Below are positions 8,487-17,088 of a DNA stretch of 64,000 bases, one piece after another; position 1 is the stretch's first letter, and every line of letters begins with the position of its first letter. This DNA comes from Streptomyces sp. SAJ15. Its GTDB lineage: Bacteria; Actinomycetota; Actinomycetes; Streptomycetales; Streptomycetaceae. The notes under the pieces are model-generated. The model saw nothing but the letters and a program-made list of their open reading frames with translations, ran no database searches and was not told the origin of the DNA. The stretch covers positions 186,001 through 250,000 of the forward strand of contig NZ_NISY01000007.1 of NCBI RefSeq assembly GCF_007595705.1, read 5' to 3'. A program made the position numbers and the translations under genes.

Positions 8487-10319
8487 ATGCCGCTCAACCG
8501 TAGGGGTTTTCTGGGGCGTTCGGCCGCGACGGGGGCGGGGGTGGCGCTGGCGGGCGGCGCGGCCGCCGGTTCGGCGCAGGCCGCGGAGGCCGCGGAGGGT
8601 GTGGAGGGTGTGGAGGGGGCCGCGGGGAGGCGGCGTGAGCGGCGGTACTCCTTCACCGTGATGGGGACGACGGATCTGCATGGCAACGTCTTCAACTGGG
8701 ACTACTTCACGGATGCGGAGTTCGACGACAAGGCGCACAACGATGTGGGTCTGGCGAAGATCTCGACTCTGGTGGAGCGGGTGCGTGCCGAGAAGGGCCG
8801 CGAGAACACCCTGCTGATCGACGCGGGTGACACCATCCAGGGCACGCAGCTGTCGTACTACTACGCCAAGGTCGACCCGATCACGGCGCGTCGCGGTCCG
8901 GTACACCCGATGGCGCAGGCGATGAACGCGATCGGGTATGACGCGGCGGCGCTGGGCAACCACGAGTTCAACTACGGCATACCGGTGCTGCGGAAGTTCG
9001 AGGAGCAGTGCGATTTCCCGCTGCTGGGTGCGAACGCGCTGGACGCGAGGACGCTGCGGCCGGCGTTCCCGCCGTACAGCGTGCACCGGCTGCGCACGCC
9101 GTGTGGGCGGGATGTGAAGGTGGCGGTGCTGGGTCTGACGAACCCGGGCATCGCGCTGTGGGACAAGCAGAACGTCCAGGGGAAGATGACGTTCCCGGGT
9201 CTGGAGGAGCAGGCGGCGAAGTACGTGCCGCGGCTGCGGTCGATGGGCGCGGACGTGGTGATCGTCTCGGCGCACTCGGGTTCCAGCGGCACGTCGTCGT
9301 ACGGTGACCAGCTGCCGTACATCGAGAACGCGGCGGGGCTGGTGGCGGAGCAGGTGCCGGGGATCGACGCGATCCTGGTGGGTCACGCGCACACGGAGAT
9401 CCCCGAGTACCGGGTGAAGAACGGGTCGACCGGCAAGGACGTGGTGCTGTCCGAGCCGCTGAAGTGGGGTCAGCGGCTGACGCTGTTCGACTTCGAGCTG
9501 GTCTTCGAGCGTGGCCGTTGGTCGGTGGAGAAGGTCTCGGCGAAGGTGCTGAACTCCAACACCGTGCCGGAGGACCCGAAGATCACGGATCTGCTGGTGG
9601 ACGAGCACCGCAAGGTGGTGGCGTACGTCAACCAGGTGATCGGTACGTCGACGGCGGCGATGTCGTCGGCGGAGGGTCCGGTGAAGGACGTGCCGATCAT
9701 CGACCTGATCAACCACGTGCAGGTGGAGACGGTGAAGGCGGCGCTGGCGGGCACGGCGTACGCGGCGCTGCCGGTGCTGTCGCAGGCCTCGTGCTTCTCT
9801 CGGACGGCGGCGATCCCGGCCGGGCGGGTGACGATCCGGGACGCGGCGGGGCTGTATCCGTTCGAGAACACGCTGGAGGCGCGTCTGGTGACGGGTGCCC
9901 AGCTGAGGGACTACCTGGAGTACTCGGCGAAGTACTACGTGCAGACCGCGCCGGGTGGGGTGGTGGACCCGGCGAAGCTGACGAACGCGGACGGTACGCC
10001 GGACTACAACTACGACGCGGTGTACGGCCTGGCGTACGACATCGACATCGCGCGGCCGAAGGGCTCGCGGATCGTGAACCTGTCGTTCGGGGGGCGGCCG
10101 GTCGATCCGGCGGCCGAGTTCGTGCTGGCGGTGAACAACTACCGGGCGTCGGGTGGCGGCAACTTCCCGCATGTGCCGCAGGCGAAGCAGCTGTGGGCGA
10201 ACTCGGATGAGATCCGTAACACGATCATCTCGTGGGTGAAGGCTGAGGGGACGGTCGACCCGGCTCAGTTCGCGTCGGTGGGTTGGAAGCTGACGCGGGA
10301 CGGCGTGCCGGTCTTCTGA
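8487..10319 (+). CDS. Tat-exported bifunctional metallophosphatase / 5'-nucleotidase
   Basis: Secreted two-metal phosphoesterase of 610 residues, likely scavenging phosphate from nucleotides or 2',3'-cyclic nucleotides (UshA/CpdB family). The N-terminus has a twin-arginine signal (NRRGFLGRSAATGAGVALAG) ending in an Ala-rich cleavage region. The metallophosphatase domain shows TTDLHGN, DAGDTIQG, ALGNHEFNYG, SAHSG and VGHAHTE. The C-terminal 5_nucleotid_C domain has YPFENTLEARLVTG and NNYRASGGGNFP, which stacks the base. The ATG has GGGAG 9 bases upstream. The direct repeats before the gene may place it under phosphate control. Confidence 0.92.
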   Translation: MPLNRRGFLGRSAATGAGVALAGGAAAGSAQAAEAAEGVEGVEGAAGRRRERRYSFTVMGTTDLHGNVFNWDYFTDAEFDDKAHNDVGLAKISTLVERVRAEKGRENTLLIDAGDTIQGTQLSYYYAKVDPITARRGPVHPMAQAMNAIGYDAAALGNHEFNYGIPVLRKFEEQCDFPLLGANALDARTLRPAFPPYSVHRLRTPCGRDVKVAVLGLTNPGIALWDKQNVQGKMTFPGLEEQAAKYVPRLRSMGADVVIVSAHSGSSGTSSYGDQLPYIENAAGLVAEQVPGIDAILVGHAHTEIPEYRVKNGSTGKDVVLSEPLKWGQRLTLFDFELVFERGRWSVEKVSAKVLNSNTVPEDPKITDLLVDEHRKVVAYVNQVIGTSTAAMSSAEGPVKDVPIIDLINHVQVETVKAALAGTAYAALPVLSQASCFSRTAAIPAGRVTIRDAAGLYPFENTLEARLVTGAQLRDYLEYSAKYYVQTAPGGVVDPAKLTNADGTPDYNYDAVYGLAYDIDIARPKGSRIVNLSFGGRPVDPAAEFVLAVNNYRASGGGNFPHVPQAKQLWANSDEIRNTIISWVKAEGTVDPAQFASVGWKLTRDGVPVF

Positions 10320-10377
10320 GCGGTTTCTTGACGTGGAGGTGGCGGCGGGTTCCGGTGGGGCCCGGCAGACTGGCGGC

Positions 10378-10824
10378 ATGGACGAGTTGATGGCCGCGTG
10401 GGAGCCGGTGCGCCGGGATCTGGCCGCTACCTGTGCTGTTCGGCCGAGGGTGGTCGAGGAGGAGCATCACGGCGAGCGCTACCTGGTGCTGTATGAGCGG
10501 GACGGGAGTGGGGCGGGGGTGGGGCTGTGGGAGGGGGGTGGCCCGGCGGAGCGGGTCGCCCATGTGGCCGATCAGGTGCGGGATTGGGCGGTGGAGGCGT
10601 TGTGTGCGGCGTCGCGTCCCGCGGTGTGGCCGGAGTGTCCGGTCCATCCCGACTCCCATCCGTTGGATCCGGTGGTCAGGGGTGGGGTGGCGGTGTGGTC
10701 ATGTCCGCGTTCGGGCGAGTCGGTCGCGCTGGTCGGGGAGTTGTCGGCCGGGTGTGGGGTCGAGGCCGAAGGTGGTGAACGCGGTTCGGGCCGGAAGCGG
10801 AAAGGTGGTCGTTCCGGTCAGTGA
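10378..10824 (+). CDS. Conserved hypothetical protein, 3' end antisense to the N-hydroxylase gene
   Basis: 148 residues, function not recognised. The first 105 residues look like a folded domain: MDELMAAWEPVRRDLAATC, then RYLVLYERDGSGAGVGLWEG, and a Cys/His/Pro segment PECPVHPDSHPLDP followed by AVWSCPRSGESVALVGEL. The last 35 residues are low-complexity Gly/Arg/Lys/Glu. That tail overlaps the end of the convergent monooxygenase gene by 126 bases, so it may be an added extension. No ribosome binding site; CAGACT lies 6 bases before the ATG, so the mRNA may be leaderless. It could not be assigned to a family. Confidence 0.6.
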   Translation: MDELMAAWEPVRRDLAATCAVRPRVVEEEHHGERYLVLYERDGSGAGVGLWEGGGPAERVAHVADQVRDWAVEALCAASRPAVWPECPVHPDSHPLDPVVRGGVAVWSCPRSGESVALVGELSAGCGVEAEGGERGSGRKRKGGRSGQ

Positions 10825-12171
10825 GTTGAGGATGGTGGCGCTGCGCCAGGCGGCGAGTCCGAGGTCGGGGGCGCCGATGCCGTGGGTGTGGAGTTCGGCG
10901 TTCTGGACGTAGACGGTTCCTTTGACGCTGGGGTCGAGGACGAGGCGGTGGTGTTCGTCGATGCGGGGGCGGTCGGAGCTGTCGCGGCGGATGTAGGGGG
11001 CGAGGGCGGCGAGGAGGATGTCGGCGCGGCGTTCGCGGTAGCCGGTGGCGAGGACGACGGCGTCGGTGGTGAGGCGGCTGCGGGTGCCTTGTTGTACGTG
11101 TTCGAGGTGGAGTTCGACGCGGGTGGTGGCGACGCGTCCGGCGGTGCGGACGATGACTCCGGGGGTGAGGACGGTGTCGGGCCAGCCGCCGTGCAGGGTG
11201 CGTTGGTAGAGCTCGTCGTGGATGGCGGCGATGGTGTCCCGGTCGATGCCTTTGTAGAGCTGCCATTGCTGGGGTAGGAGGGCGTCGCGTACGGGTTCGG
11301 GGAGGGCGTGGAAGTAGCGGGTGTAGTCGGGGGTGAACTGTTCCAGGCCGAGTTTGCTGTATTCCATGGGTGCGAAGGCGGGGGTGCGGGCGAGCCAGTG
11401 GAGTCCTTCGCGGCCGGCGGGCCGGTGGCGGAGCAGGTCGAGGAAGACTTCGGCTCCGGATTGGCCGGCGCCGATGACGGTGACGTGGTCGGCGGCGTGG
11501 AGGTGGGCGCGGTGGCGTAGGTAGTCGGCGGAGTGCAGGACGGGGACGGCGGGGGCGTCGGTGAGGGGGCGCAGGGGGTCGGGGATGTGGGGTTCGGTGC
11601 CGATGCCGAGGACGAGGTTGCGGGCGTAGGTGCGGCAGAGTGCTTCGGCTTCGCCGTCGGCGCCGGTCTGGGTGAGGTCGATTTCGAAGAGTTCGCGTTC
11701 GGGGTTCCAGCGGACGGCGTCGATGTGGTGGCCGAAGTGGAGGGTGGGGAGTTGTTGGCTGACCCAGCGGCAGTAGGCGTCGTATTCGGCGCGGTGGATG
11801 TGGAAGCGCTGGGCGAAGTAGAAGGGGTAGAGGCGTTCGCGGGCTTTGAGGTAGTTGAGGAAGGTCCAGGGGTTGCCGGGGTCGACGAGGGTGACGAGGT
11901 CGGCGAGGAAGGGGACTTGGAGGGTGGTGCCTTCGATGAGCAGGCCGGGGTGCCAGTGGAAGGCGGGGTGTTGTTCGTAGAAGGCGGTGCGGAGGCCGGG
12001 GATGGTGGAGGCGAGGGCGGCGAGGGAGAGGTTGGAGGGGCCGATGCCGATGCCGAGGAGGTCGAGGGGGGTGTCGCCGCCGGTGGGGTCGGCGGTCTCG
12101 GTGGTCTCGGTGGTCTCGGTGTCGTCGCCGGGGGTGGTGGGTGTGGTGGTGGGGTCTGGGGCGGGTGTCAT
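10699..12171 (-). CDS. Lysine/cadaverine-type N-monooxygenase (SidA/IucD/DesB family)
   Basis: FAD- and NADPH-dependent hydroxylase that adds OH to the terminal amine of lysine, ornithine or a diamine, normally the first step to a hydroxamate siderophore. 490 residues. FAD site LLGIGIGPSNLSLAAL (about 40-55), IucD-like AFHWHPGLL and VDPGNPWTFLNYL, NADPH site TVIGAGQSGAEVFLDLL, and the C-terminal VLATGYRER and NAELHTHGIG signatures are all present. The N-terminal 35 residues are a Thr/Asp/Glu/Pro-rich extension. The start overlaps the decarboxylase stop (ATGA), so the two are coupled, which suggests the substrate is the decarboxylated diamine (cadaverine-like). No acyltransferase, NIS synthetase or iron transporter is adjacent. 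Confidence 0.88.
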   Translation of the reverse strand: MTPAPDPTTTPTTPGDDTETTETTETADPTGGDTPLDLLGIGIGPSNLSLAALASTIPGLRTAFYEQHPAFHWHPGLLIEGTTLQVPFLADLVTLVDPGNPWTFLNYLKARERLYPFYFAQRFHIHRAEYDAYCRWVSQQLPTLHFGHHIDAVRWNPERELFEIDLTQTGADGEAEALCRTYARNLVLGIGTEPHIPDPLRPLTDAPAVPVLHSADYLRHRAHLHAADHVTVIGAGQSGAEVFLDLLRHRPAGREGLHWLARTPAFAPMEYSKLGLEQFTPDYTRYFHALPEPVRDALLPQQWQLYKGIDRDTIAAIHDELYQRTLHGGWPDTVLTPGVIVRTAGRVATTRVELHLEHVQQGTRSRLTTDAVVLATGYRERRADILLAALAPYIRRDSSDRPRIDEHHRLVLDPSVKGTVYVQNAELHTHGIGAPDLGLAAWRSATILNSLTGTTTFPLPARTAFTTFGLDPTPGRQLPDQRDRLARTRT

Positions 12172-13682
12172 CGGGCCGTGCTGCCTTCCACGAGTCTCAA
12201 CAGGGCGTGCAGGTCGCTGGGGCGGGTGTGGGGGTTGAGGAGGGTGGCTTTGAGCCAGAGGCCGTCGGCGGTGCGGGCCCGGCCGAGGACGGCGTGTCCT
12301 GCGCGGATGAGGCGGCGGCGTACGGCGGCGACGGCGGTGTCGTCGGCGCCGGTGGGGCGGAACAGCACGGTGCTGATGGCGGGTGGGGCGTGCAGTTCCA
12401 GGCGGGGGTGGGCGTCGATGAGTTCGGCGAGGTGGTGGGCGGTGGCGCAGCAGCGTTCGACGAGTTGGCCGAGGCCGTGGCGGCCGAGGGCGCGCAGGGT
12501 GACGGCGATTTTGAGGATGTCGGGGCGGCGGGAGGTGCGGAGGGAACGGCCGAGCAGGTCGGGGAGGCCGGCTTCGGTGTCGTCGGCGGCGTTGAGGTAG
12601 TCGACGCGGTGGTCGAGGGGGGTGAGTGCGGTGTGGTCGGGGACGGCGAGGAGTCCGGCGGCGATGGGTTGCCAGCCGAGTTTGTGGAGGTCGAGGGCGA
12701 TGCTGTGGGCGCGGTCGAGGCCGTGGAGGCGGTCGCGGAGGGTGTCGCTGAAGAGGAGTGCGCCGCCGTAGGAGGCGTCGATGTGGAGGGTGGCGTGGTG
12801 TGTGGCGCAGAGGTCGGCGATGGCGGGTAGCGGGTCGATGGCTCCGGTGTCGGTGGTGCCGGCGGTGGCGATGACGAGGGTGGGGTGGTGGGCTCGGGTG
12901 TGGAGTGCGGCGGCGAGGCGGTCGGGGTCGAGGCGGCCGGTGGGGGTGGGGAGGGTGTGGGGGGTGGGGAGGCCGAGGAGCCAGGCGGCGCGGTGGATGC
13001 TGTGGTGGGCGTTGGCGCCGCAGATGACCTGGAGGGGGGTGGGTCCGGGGTGTGCTTCGCGGGCGAGGAGGAGGGCGAGCTGGTTGGCTTCGGTGCCGCC
13101 GGTGGTGACGAGGGCGTCGGGGGTGCGGGCCTGGCCCGTGTGTGCGGGCCGGTCGCCGTGGGCGGACCGGTCGCCGTGGGCGGGTCGGTCGCCGTGGGCG
13201 GGCTGGCCCTCGTGGCTGGGCCGGTCGCCTCGGGCGGGCCGGTCTCCGTAGGCGAGGGTGGCGAGGGCGCGGCAGGTGAGGGCCTCCAGCTCGGAGGCGG
13301 CGGGTGCCTGGTCCCAGGAGTCGAGGGAGGGGTTGAGGGCGCTGACGGCGAGGTCGGCGGCGGCCGCGACGGCCAGGGGTGGGCAGTGCAGGTGGGCGGC
13401 GCAGTGCGGTTCGGCGGGGTCGGCGGCGCCGGCGGCGAGGGCGCTGATGAGGGTGTGCAGGGCTTCGGGCGCGCCGGTGCCGGTGTCCGGGAGGGCGGGT
13501 TCGGCGAGGGCGCGGACGTGCTGGGCGAGGGTGTGGGGGCCGCCGGCGGGGAGGGGCCCGGACCGCTCGGCGGCGCCGGTGGCGAGGGCGTCGAGGACGG
13601 TGTCGAGCAGTGGGCGGAGTGCGCGCGGGCCGGTGGGGCCCCCGGCGAGGAGGGCGTCGGCTCCTGGTGCCGGCACAGGCAT
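12168..13682 (-). CDS. PLP-dependent decarboxylase (group II; DesA-like lysine/diamino-acid decarboxylase)
   Basis: Fold-type I decarboxylase of 504 residues. Visible are HCAAHLHCPPLAVAAAADL, SLDSWDQAPAASELE, the PLP phosphate-binding TTGGTEANQLALLLAR, the pyridine-stacking His in CGANAHHSIHRAA, Asp/His of HIDASYGGALLFS, and the Schiff-base Lys 334 in ALDLHKLGWQP. The sequence resembles lysine and diaminobutyrate decarboxylases more than glutamate or aromatic ones. Residues about 142-178 are a repetitive insertion (GDRPAH units) in a loop before the PLP site. AGAGGGGG lies 8 bases before the ATG. It is the first gene of the two-gene unit with the N-hydroxylase. Confidence 0.85.
   Translation of the reverse strand: MPVPAPGADALLAGGPTGPRALRPLLDTVLDALATGAAERSGPLPAGGPHTLAQHVRALAEPALPDTGTGAPEALHTLISALAAGAADPAEPHCAAHLHCPPLAVAAAADLAVSALNPSLDSWDQAPAASELEALTCRALATLAYGDRPARGDRPSHEGQPAHGDRPAHGDRSAHGDRPAHTGQARTPDALVTTGGTEANQLALLLAREAHPGPTPLQVICGANAHHSIHRAAWLLGLPTPHTLPTPTGRLDPDRLAAALHTRAHHPTLVIATAGTTDTGAIDPLPAIADLCATHHATLHIDASYGGALLFSDTLRDRLHGLDRAHSIALDLHKLGWQPIAAGLLAVPDHTALTPLDHRVDYLNAADDTEAGLPDLLGRSLRTSRRPDILKIAVTLRALGRHGLGQLVERCCATAHHLAELIDAHPRLELHAPPAISTVLFRPTGADDTAVAAVRRRLIRAGHAVLGRARTADGLWLKATLLNPHTRPSDLHALLRLVEGSTAR
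13151..13258. repeat. In-frame minisatellite, about six 18-bp units
   Basis: Six consecutive 18-base units beginning GGTCGCC (or a close variant) run from 13151 to 13258. The first three are nearly identical; the last three have drifted. Each encodes a hexapeptide of the type GDRPAH. Being a multiple of three, copy-number change would not shift the decarboxylase frame. Confidence 0.85.
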
Positions 13683-13851
13683 GGTCGTGCCCCCTCTTCT
13701 TCGAGGGTCGGACGTGGCGGGTCGGGCGTCTCGGGGTGGGGCTGCGGGGCGGTGCGGGGAGGGAGCGCTACCGTACTTCTCCGCAGTTCGCCGCCGTTCT
13801 GCCTCACGCGGAGTCCACTCGTACGTGGTACGGCCTCGAGGATGGCGCGGC

Positions 13852-13881
13852 TTGGATCTGCTAGGAGCGGCACCGTACCCT
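13852..13881 (+). promoter_or_regulatory. Candidate promoter for a leaderless ATP synthase b-like mRNA
   Basis: TTGGAT (13852-13857), an 18-base spacer and TACCCT (13876-13881); the ATG at 13889 follows 7 bases later, which would put the transcription start at the start codon. No properly spaced ribosome binding site is present (AGGAG is more than 20 bases before the ATG). Confidence 0.5.
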
Positions 13882-13888
13882 TGTGCGC

Positions 13889-14365
13889 ATGAAACTAGCC
13901 TTGGAACTGGGCCCGTTGAAGCCCGAGTGGCACGACCTGATCATTGCCTTCCTCTGCTTCGGCGTGACCTTCGGGCTGCTCGCGGGGGTGGTGCTGCCGA
14001 AGATCGTGCGGGTTCTGCGGGAGCGCGAGTCGGCGATCGACGGACGCCAGCGCAAGGCGGACGAGACGCGGGCGGAGGCCGAGAAGGCGCACGCCGAGTA
14101 CCAGGAGCTGCTGGCGGAGGCGCGTCACGAGGCGGCGCGGCTGCGTCAGGAGTCGCAGGAGCAGGGTGCGGAGCTGCTGGCGCAGCTGCGGGCCGAGGGT
14201 CAGCGGCAGCGTGAGGAGATGCTGATTTCGGCGCGGGAGCAGATCGCGGCGGACCGGGCGCTGGCGGAGGCCGCGCTGCGCGCGGAGGTCACGGTGTTGG
14301 CGACGCAGCTGGCCGGCAAGATCGTCGGTGAGCCGTTGGACGATTTCGCCAGGGATCGGGCCTGA
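13889..14365 (+). CDS. Orphan ATP synthase F0 subunit b-like protein
   Basis: 158 residues closely resembling the b subunit of the F1F0 ATP synthase. A single membrane helix (about 15-37, DLIIAFLCFGVTFGLLAG) is followed by VVLPKIVRVLRERESAIDG and a long charged coiled coil (AEYQELLAEARHEAARLRQE, GAELLAQLRAEGQRQREEM), then ATQLAGKIVGEPLDDFARDR. It stops there, about 20 residues earlier than an ordinary actinobacterial AtpF, so the part contacting delta/F1 is shortened. No other ATP synthase gene is nearby, so it is a paralogue outside the atp operon. A GTG two codons upstream (13883) is an alternative start. Confidence 0.8.
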   Translation: MKLALELGPLKPEWHDLIIAFLCFGVTFGLLAGVVLPKIVRVLRERESAIDGRQRKADETRAEAEKAHAEYQELLAEARHEAARLRQESQEQGAELLAQLRAEGQRQREEMLISAREQIAADRALAEAALRAEVTVLATQLAGKIVGEPLDDFARDRA

Positions 14366-14433
14366 GCGGAGCGCGCTGAGCGGTCGCGTGCGGCGGCTGC
14401 CGCGCGGGGCGCGGTGCGTGGTGCGTGGTACCG

Positions 14434-14471
14434 GGGCGGTGGTGTGGGTCGGTTGACCCGTACCACCGCCC
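14434..14471. terminator. Bidirectional hairpin between the b-like gene and pepN
   Basis: GGGCGGTGGT (14434-14443) pairs with ACCACCGCCC (14462-14471). The stem continues inward through two G-T wobbles and GGGTC/GACCC around a GGTT tetraloop. It is followed on the plus strand by TTTGTC. It sits between two convergent genes. Confidence 0.85.
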
Positions 14472-14493
14472 TTTGTCGTCTCGGCGGCGGGGC

Positions 14494-17088
14494 CTAGGCC
14501 GTCCTGTCGGGTGTCGCGGCGGCGCGTACGCGGAGGGCGCGGCGCAGGTCGTCGAGTTGGTCGGCGAGGCGCCGGCGCAGCGCCGGGGTGGGCGTGTGGG
14601 TGGGGTCGCCGTCGGGGGCGGTCTCGGTGCCGGTTTCGGGGCCGGTTTCGGGGCCGGCCAGGCAGGTCTCCCCCAGTCGCAGGGTCTGCTCGTCGACGGT
14701 GGTGGGGAAGGCGAAGCGGCCGACGGCTTCGGCGATGGCCGGGCCGCGGCGGGCGGCGAGGGTGACGGCGGCGGGGTAGTAGCGGGGGACGTAGGGGGCG
14801 AGCAGGTCGTGCTGCTCGGGTTGCCAGAAGCCTTCGGCGGTGGCGGTGAAGAGGTAGTTGGAGAGTTCGTCGGTGTCGAAGAGGGCGGCCCAGGCGGTGC
14901 TCTTGGCGTCGGCGTCGGGCAGGGCGGCGCGGCAGCGGGCGGCGCCTTCCTGGCCGGTGGCGCTGGAGTCGCGGGCGAGTTCCGCGTCGATGTCGGCGGG
15001 GGTGGCGGCGCCGAGGACGCAGAGTCGGGCGAGGATGCGCCAGCGGAGTTCGGGGTCGAGGGTGGGGCCGCCGGGGACGGCGTCTCCGGTGAGCCAGTGG
15101 TGGAGCTCGGCGGGGCCGGTGGCGGTGTCGACGAAGGTGCGGACGGCGGCGAGGCGGAGTCCGTGGCCTGTGCCGTCTTCGGTGCGGCGCAGCAGGTCGC
15201 GGCAGGTGTCAGCGAGGGTGGCGAGGGCGGTGGGGCGTTGGGCGGGGGGTAGGTAGCGGTCGGCGATCTGGGTGCGGGCGAAGGCGAGGACGCCTTCGAC
15301 GATGGCGATGTCCGTCTCGTGCGGGAGGTGGGCGCGGACGGCGTCGAGGTAGGCGGTGGGCGGTAGGTGGGCGTCGCGGACCATGTCGCGGGCGGCGTTC
15401 CAGACGACCGCGCGGGTGAGGGGGTCGGGGAGGCCGGACAGGGCGCGTACGGCGGTGTTCCAGGAGGTCGGGTCGAGCCTGATCTTGGCGTAGCTGAGGT
15501 CGGCGTCGTTGAGGAGCAGCAGGTCGGGGCGGGGGCCGGTGAAGGAGAGGGTCACGGTGGCGGCGTCGGCGCCGAGGTCGGCCTCGACGCGGTCGCGGCG
15601 GACGAGCCGGTGTGGGGCGGCGGGCTGGTGGTCGTAGAGGCCGATGGAGACGCGGTGGGGGCGGGCTCCGTCGGCGCTGCCCTGGTGGTGGATGGCGGCG
15701 GTCCAGCGGTTGCCGTCGACGTCGATGTGGGGGGTGAGGGTGTCGACGCCGGTGGTGCGGAGCCAGCGGTCGGCCCAGGCGTGGACGTCGCGGCCGGAGG
15801 CGCGGGCGAGGGAGTCGATGAAGTCGGCGAGGGTGGCGTTGCCGAAGCGGTGGCGGGCGAAGTGGTCGTTGATGCCGGCGAGGAAGTCCTTCTCGCCGAG
15901 CCAGGCGACGAGCTGGCGGAGCGCGGAGGCGCCCTTGGCGTAGGAGATGCCGTCGAAGTTGAGCCGGGCGGCGGCGGTGTCGGGGACGGCGTCGGGGGCG
16001 GGGGCGACGGGGTGGGTGGAGTCGCGCTGGTCGGCGTCGTATCCCCAGCTTTTGCGGCGGACGCCGAAGTCGGCCCAGGTGGCGGTGTAGCGGGTGGCTT
16101 CGGTGAGGATCTGGAAGCCCATGTATTCGGCGAAGGACTCGTTGAGCCAGATGTCGTCCCACCATTCCATGGTGACGAGGTCGCCGAACCACATGTGGGC
16201 CATCTCGTGGGCGATGACCATGGCGCGGGTCTGTCGTTCGGCTTCGGTGACGGCGGAGCGGTAGACGAACTCGTCGCGGAAGGTGACGAGGCCGGGGTTC
16301 TCCATGGCGCCGGAGTTGAACTCGGGGACGAATGCCTGGTCGTAGGAGTCGAAGGGGTAGGGCTCGGCGAAGATCTCGTGGTAGCGGTCGAAGCAGCGCT
16401 TGGTGATGTCGAACAGTTCGTCGGCGTCGGCGTCCAGGTAGGGCGCGAGGGAGCGGCGGACGTGCAGGCCGAGGGGCAGTCCGCGGTGTTCGGTGCGTAC
16501 GGAGTGGTACGGGCCGGCGGCGACGGCCATCAGGTAGGTGCTGATGGGTGGGGTGGGGGCGAGCCGCCAGTGTCCGCTGGTGGGCGGTCCGAGGCGCTGG
16601 GCGGTTCCGTTGCCGAGGACGGTCCACCGGGGTGGGGCGGTGACCGTCACCTCGAAGACGGCTTTCAGGTCGGGCTGGTCGAAGGCGGCGAAGACGGTTT
16701 TCGCGTCCGCCATGCAGCACATGGTGTAGAGATACGTTTCCCCGTCGGCGGGGTCGGTGAAGCGGTGCATCCCCTCCCCGGTGTGGGAGTACCGCATGTC
16801 GGCTTCGACGCGCAGTTCGTGCGCCCCTTCGGCCAGTCCGTGGAGCGGCAGCCGTCCGTCCGCCAGCGACGCGGTGTCGAGGTCCCGTCCGTCGAGGGTG
16901 GCTCGGTGCAGCACGGCGGGGTCGAGCTCGACGAAGGTGTCCACGCCGTCTTCGCGCGCGGTGAAGCGGAGGGTGGTGACGGATCCGAAGACCTCGTCGC
17001 CGCGCGTCAGATCGAGGTCGATGAGGTAGCGGTCGACGGTGAGGTGTCGGGCTCGGTTCTGCGCTTCGTCGCGCGTCAGTACGGACAT
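14494..17088 (-). CDS. pepN: Aminopeptidase N (M1 zinc metallopeptidase)
   Basis: Cytoplasmic zinc aminopeptidase of 864 residues that removes N-terminal residues from peptides. It has the exopeptidase motif GAMEN at 260-264 and the zinc site HEMAH at 294-298 with the third ligand Glu in WLNESFAEYMGF. The Tyr region SYAKGASALRQLVAWLGEKDF and an ERAP1-like helical C-terminal domain are also present. The second Met of the open frame (MSVLTRDEAQ) is taken as start because it matches the usual actinobacterial N-terminus; a Met 12 codons upstream is possible. It converges on the b-like gene and lies just downstream of the chorismate mutase gene. Confidence 0.95.
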   Translation of the reverse strand: MSVLTRDEAQNRARHLTVDRYLIDLDLTRGDEVFGSVTTLRFTAREDGVDTFVELDPAVLHRATLDGRDLDTASLADGRLPLHGLAEGAHELRVEADMRYSHTGEGMHRFTDPADGETYLYTMCCMADAKTVFAAFDQPDLKAVFEVTVTAPPRWTVLGNGTAQRLGPPTSGHWRLAPTPPISTYLMAVAAGPYHSVRTEHRGLPLGLHVRRSLAPYLDADADELFDITKRCFDRYHEIFAEPYPFDSYDQAFVPEFNSGAMENPGLVTFRDEFVYRSAVTEAERQTRAMVIAHEMAHMWFGDLVTMEWWDDIWLNESFAEYMGFQILTEATRYTATWADFGVRRKSWGYDADQRDSTHPVAPAPDAVPDTAAARLNFDGISYAKGASALRQLVAWLGEKDFLAGINDHFARHRFGNATLADFIDSLARASGRDVHAWADRWLRTTGVDTLTPHIDVDGNRWTAAIHHQGSADGARPHRVSIGLYDHQPAAPHRLVRRDRVEADLGADAATVTLSFTGPRPDLLLLNDADLSYAKIRLDPTSWNTAVRALSGLPDPLTRAVVWNAARDMVRDAHLPPTAYLDAVRAHLPHETDIAIVEGVLAFARTQIADRYLPPAQRPTALATLADTCRDLLRRTEDGTGHGLRLAAVRTFVDTATGPAELHHWLTGDAVPGGPTLDPELRWRILARLCVLGAATPADIDAELARDSSATGQEGAARCRAALPDADAKSTAWAALFDTDELSNYLFTATAEGFWQPEQHDLLAPYVPRYYPAAVTLAARRGPAIAEAVGRFAFPTTVDEQTLRLGETCLAGPETGPETGTETAPDGDPTHTPTPALRRRLADQLDDLRRALRVRAAATPDRTA

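Noticed and set aside
10699..13682. Complete desferrioxamine cluster
   Set aside because: Only DesA- and DesB-like genes are present; the acyltransferase and NIS synthetase are missing from the window.
13683..13888. Iron box (DmdR1/IdeR) before the decarboxylase pair
   Set aside because: Looked for a TTAGGTTAGG-type 19-bp palindrome in the upstream region and found none.
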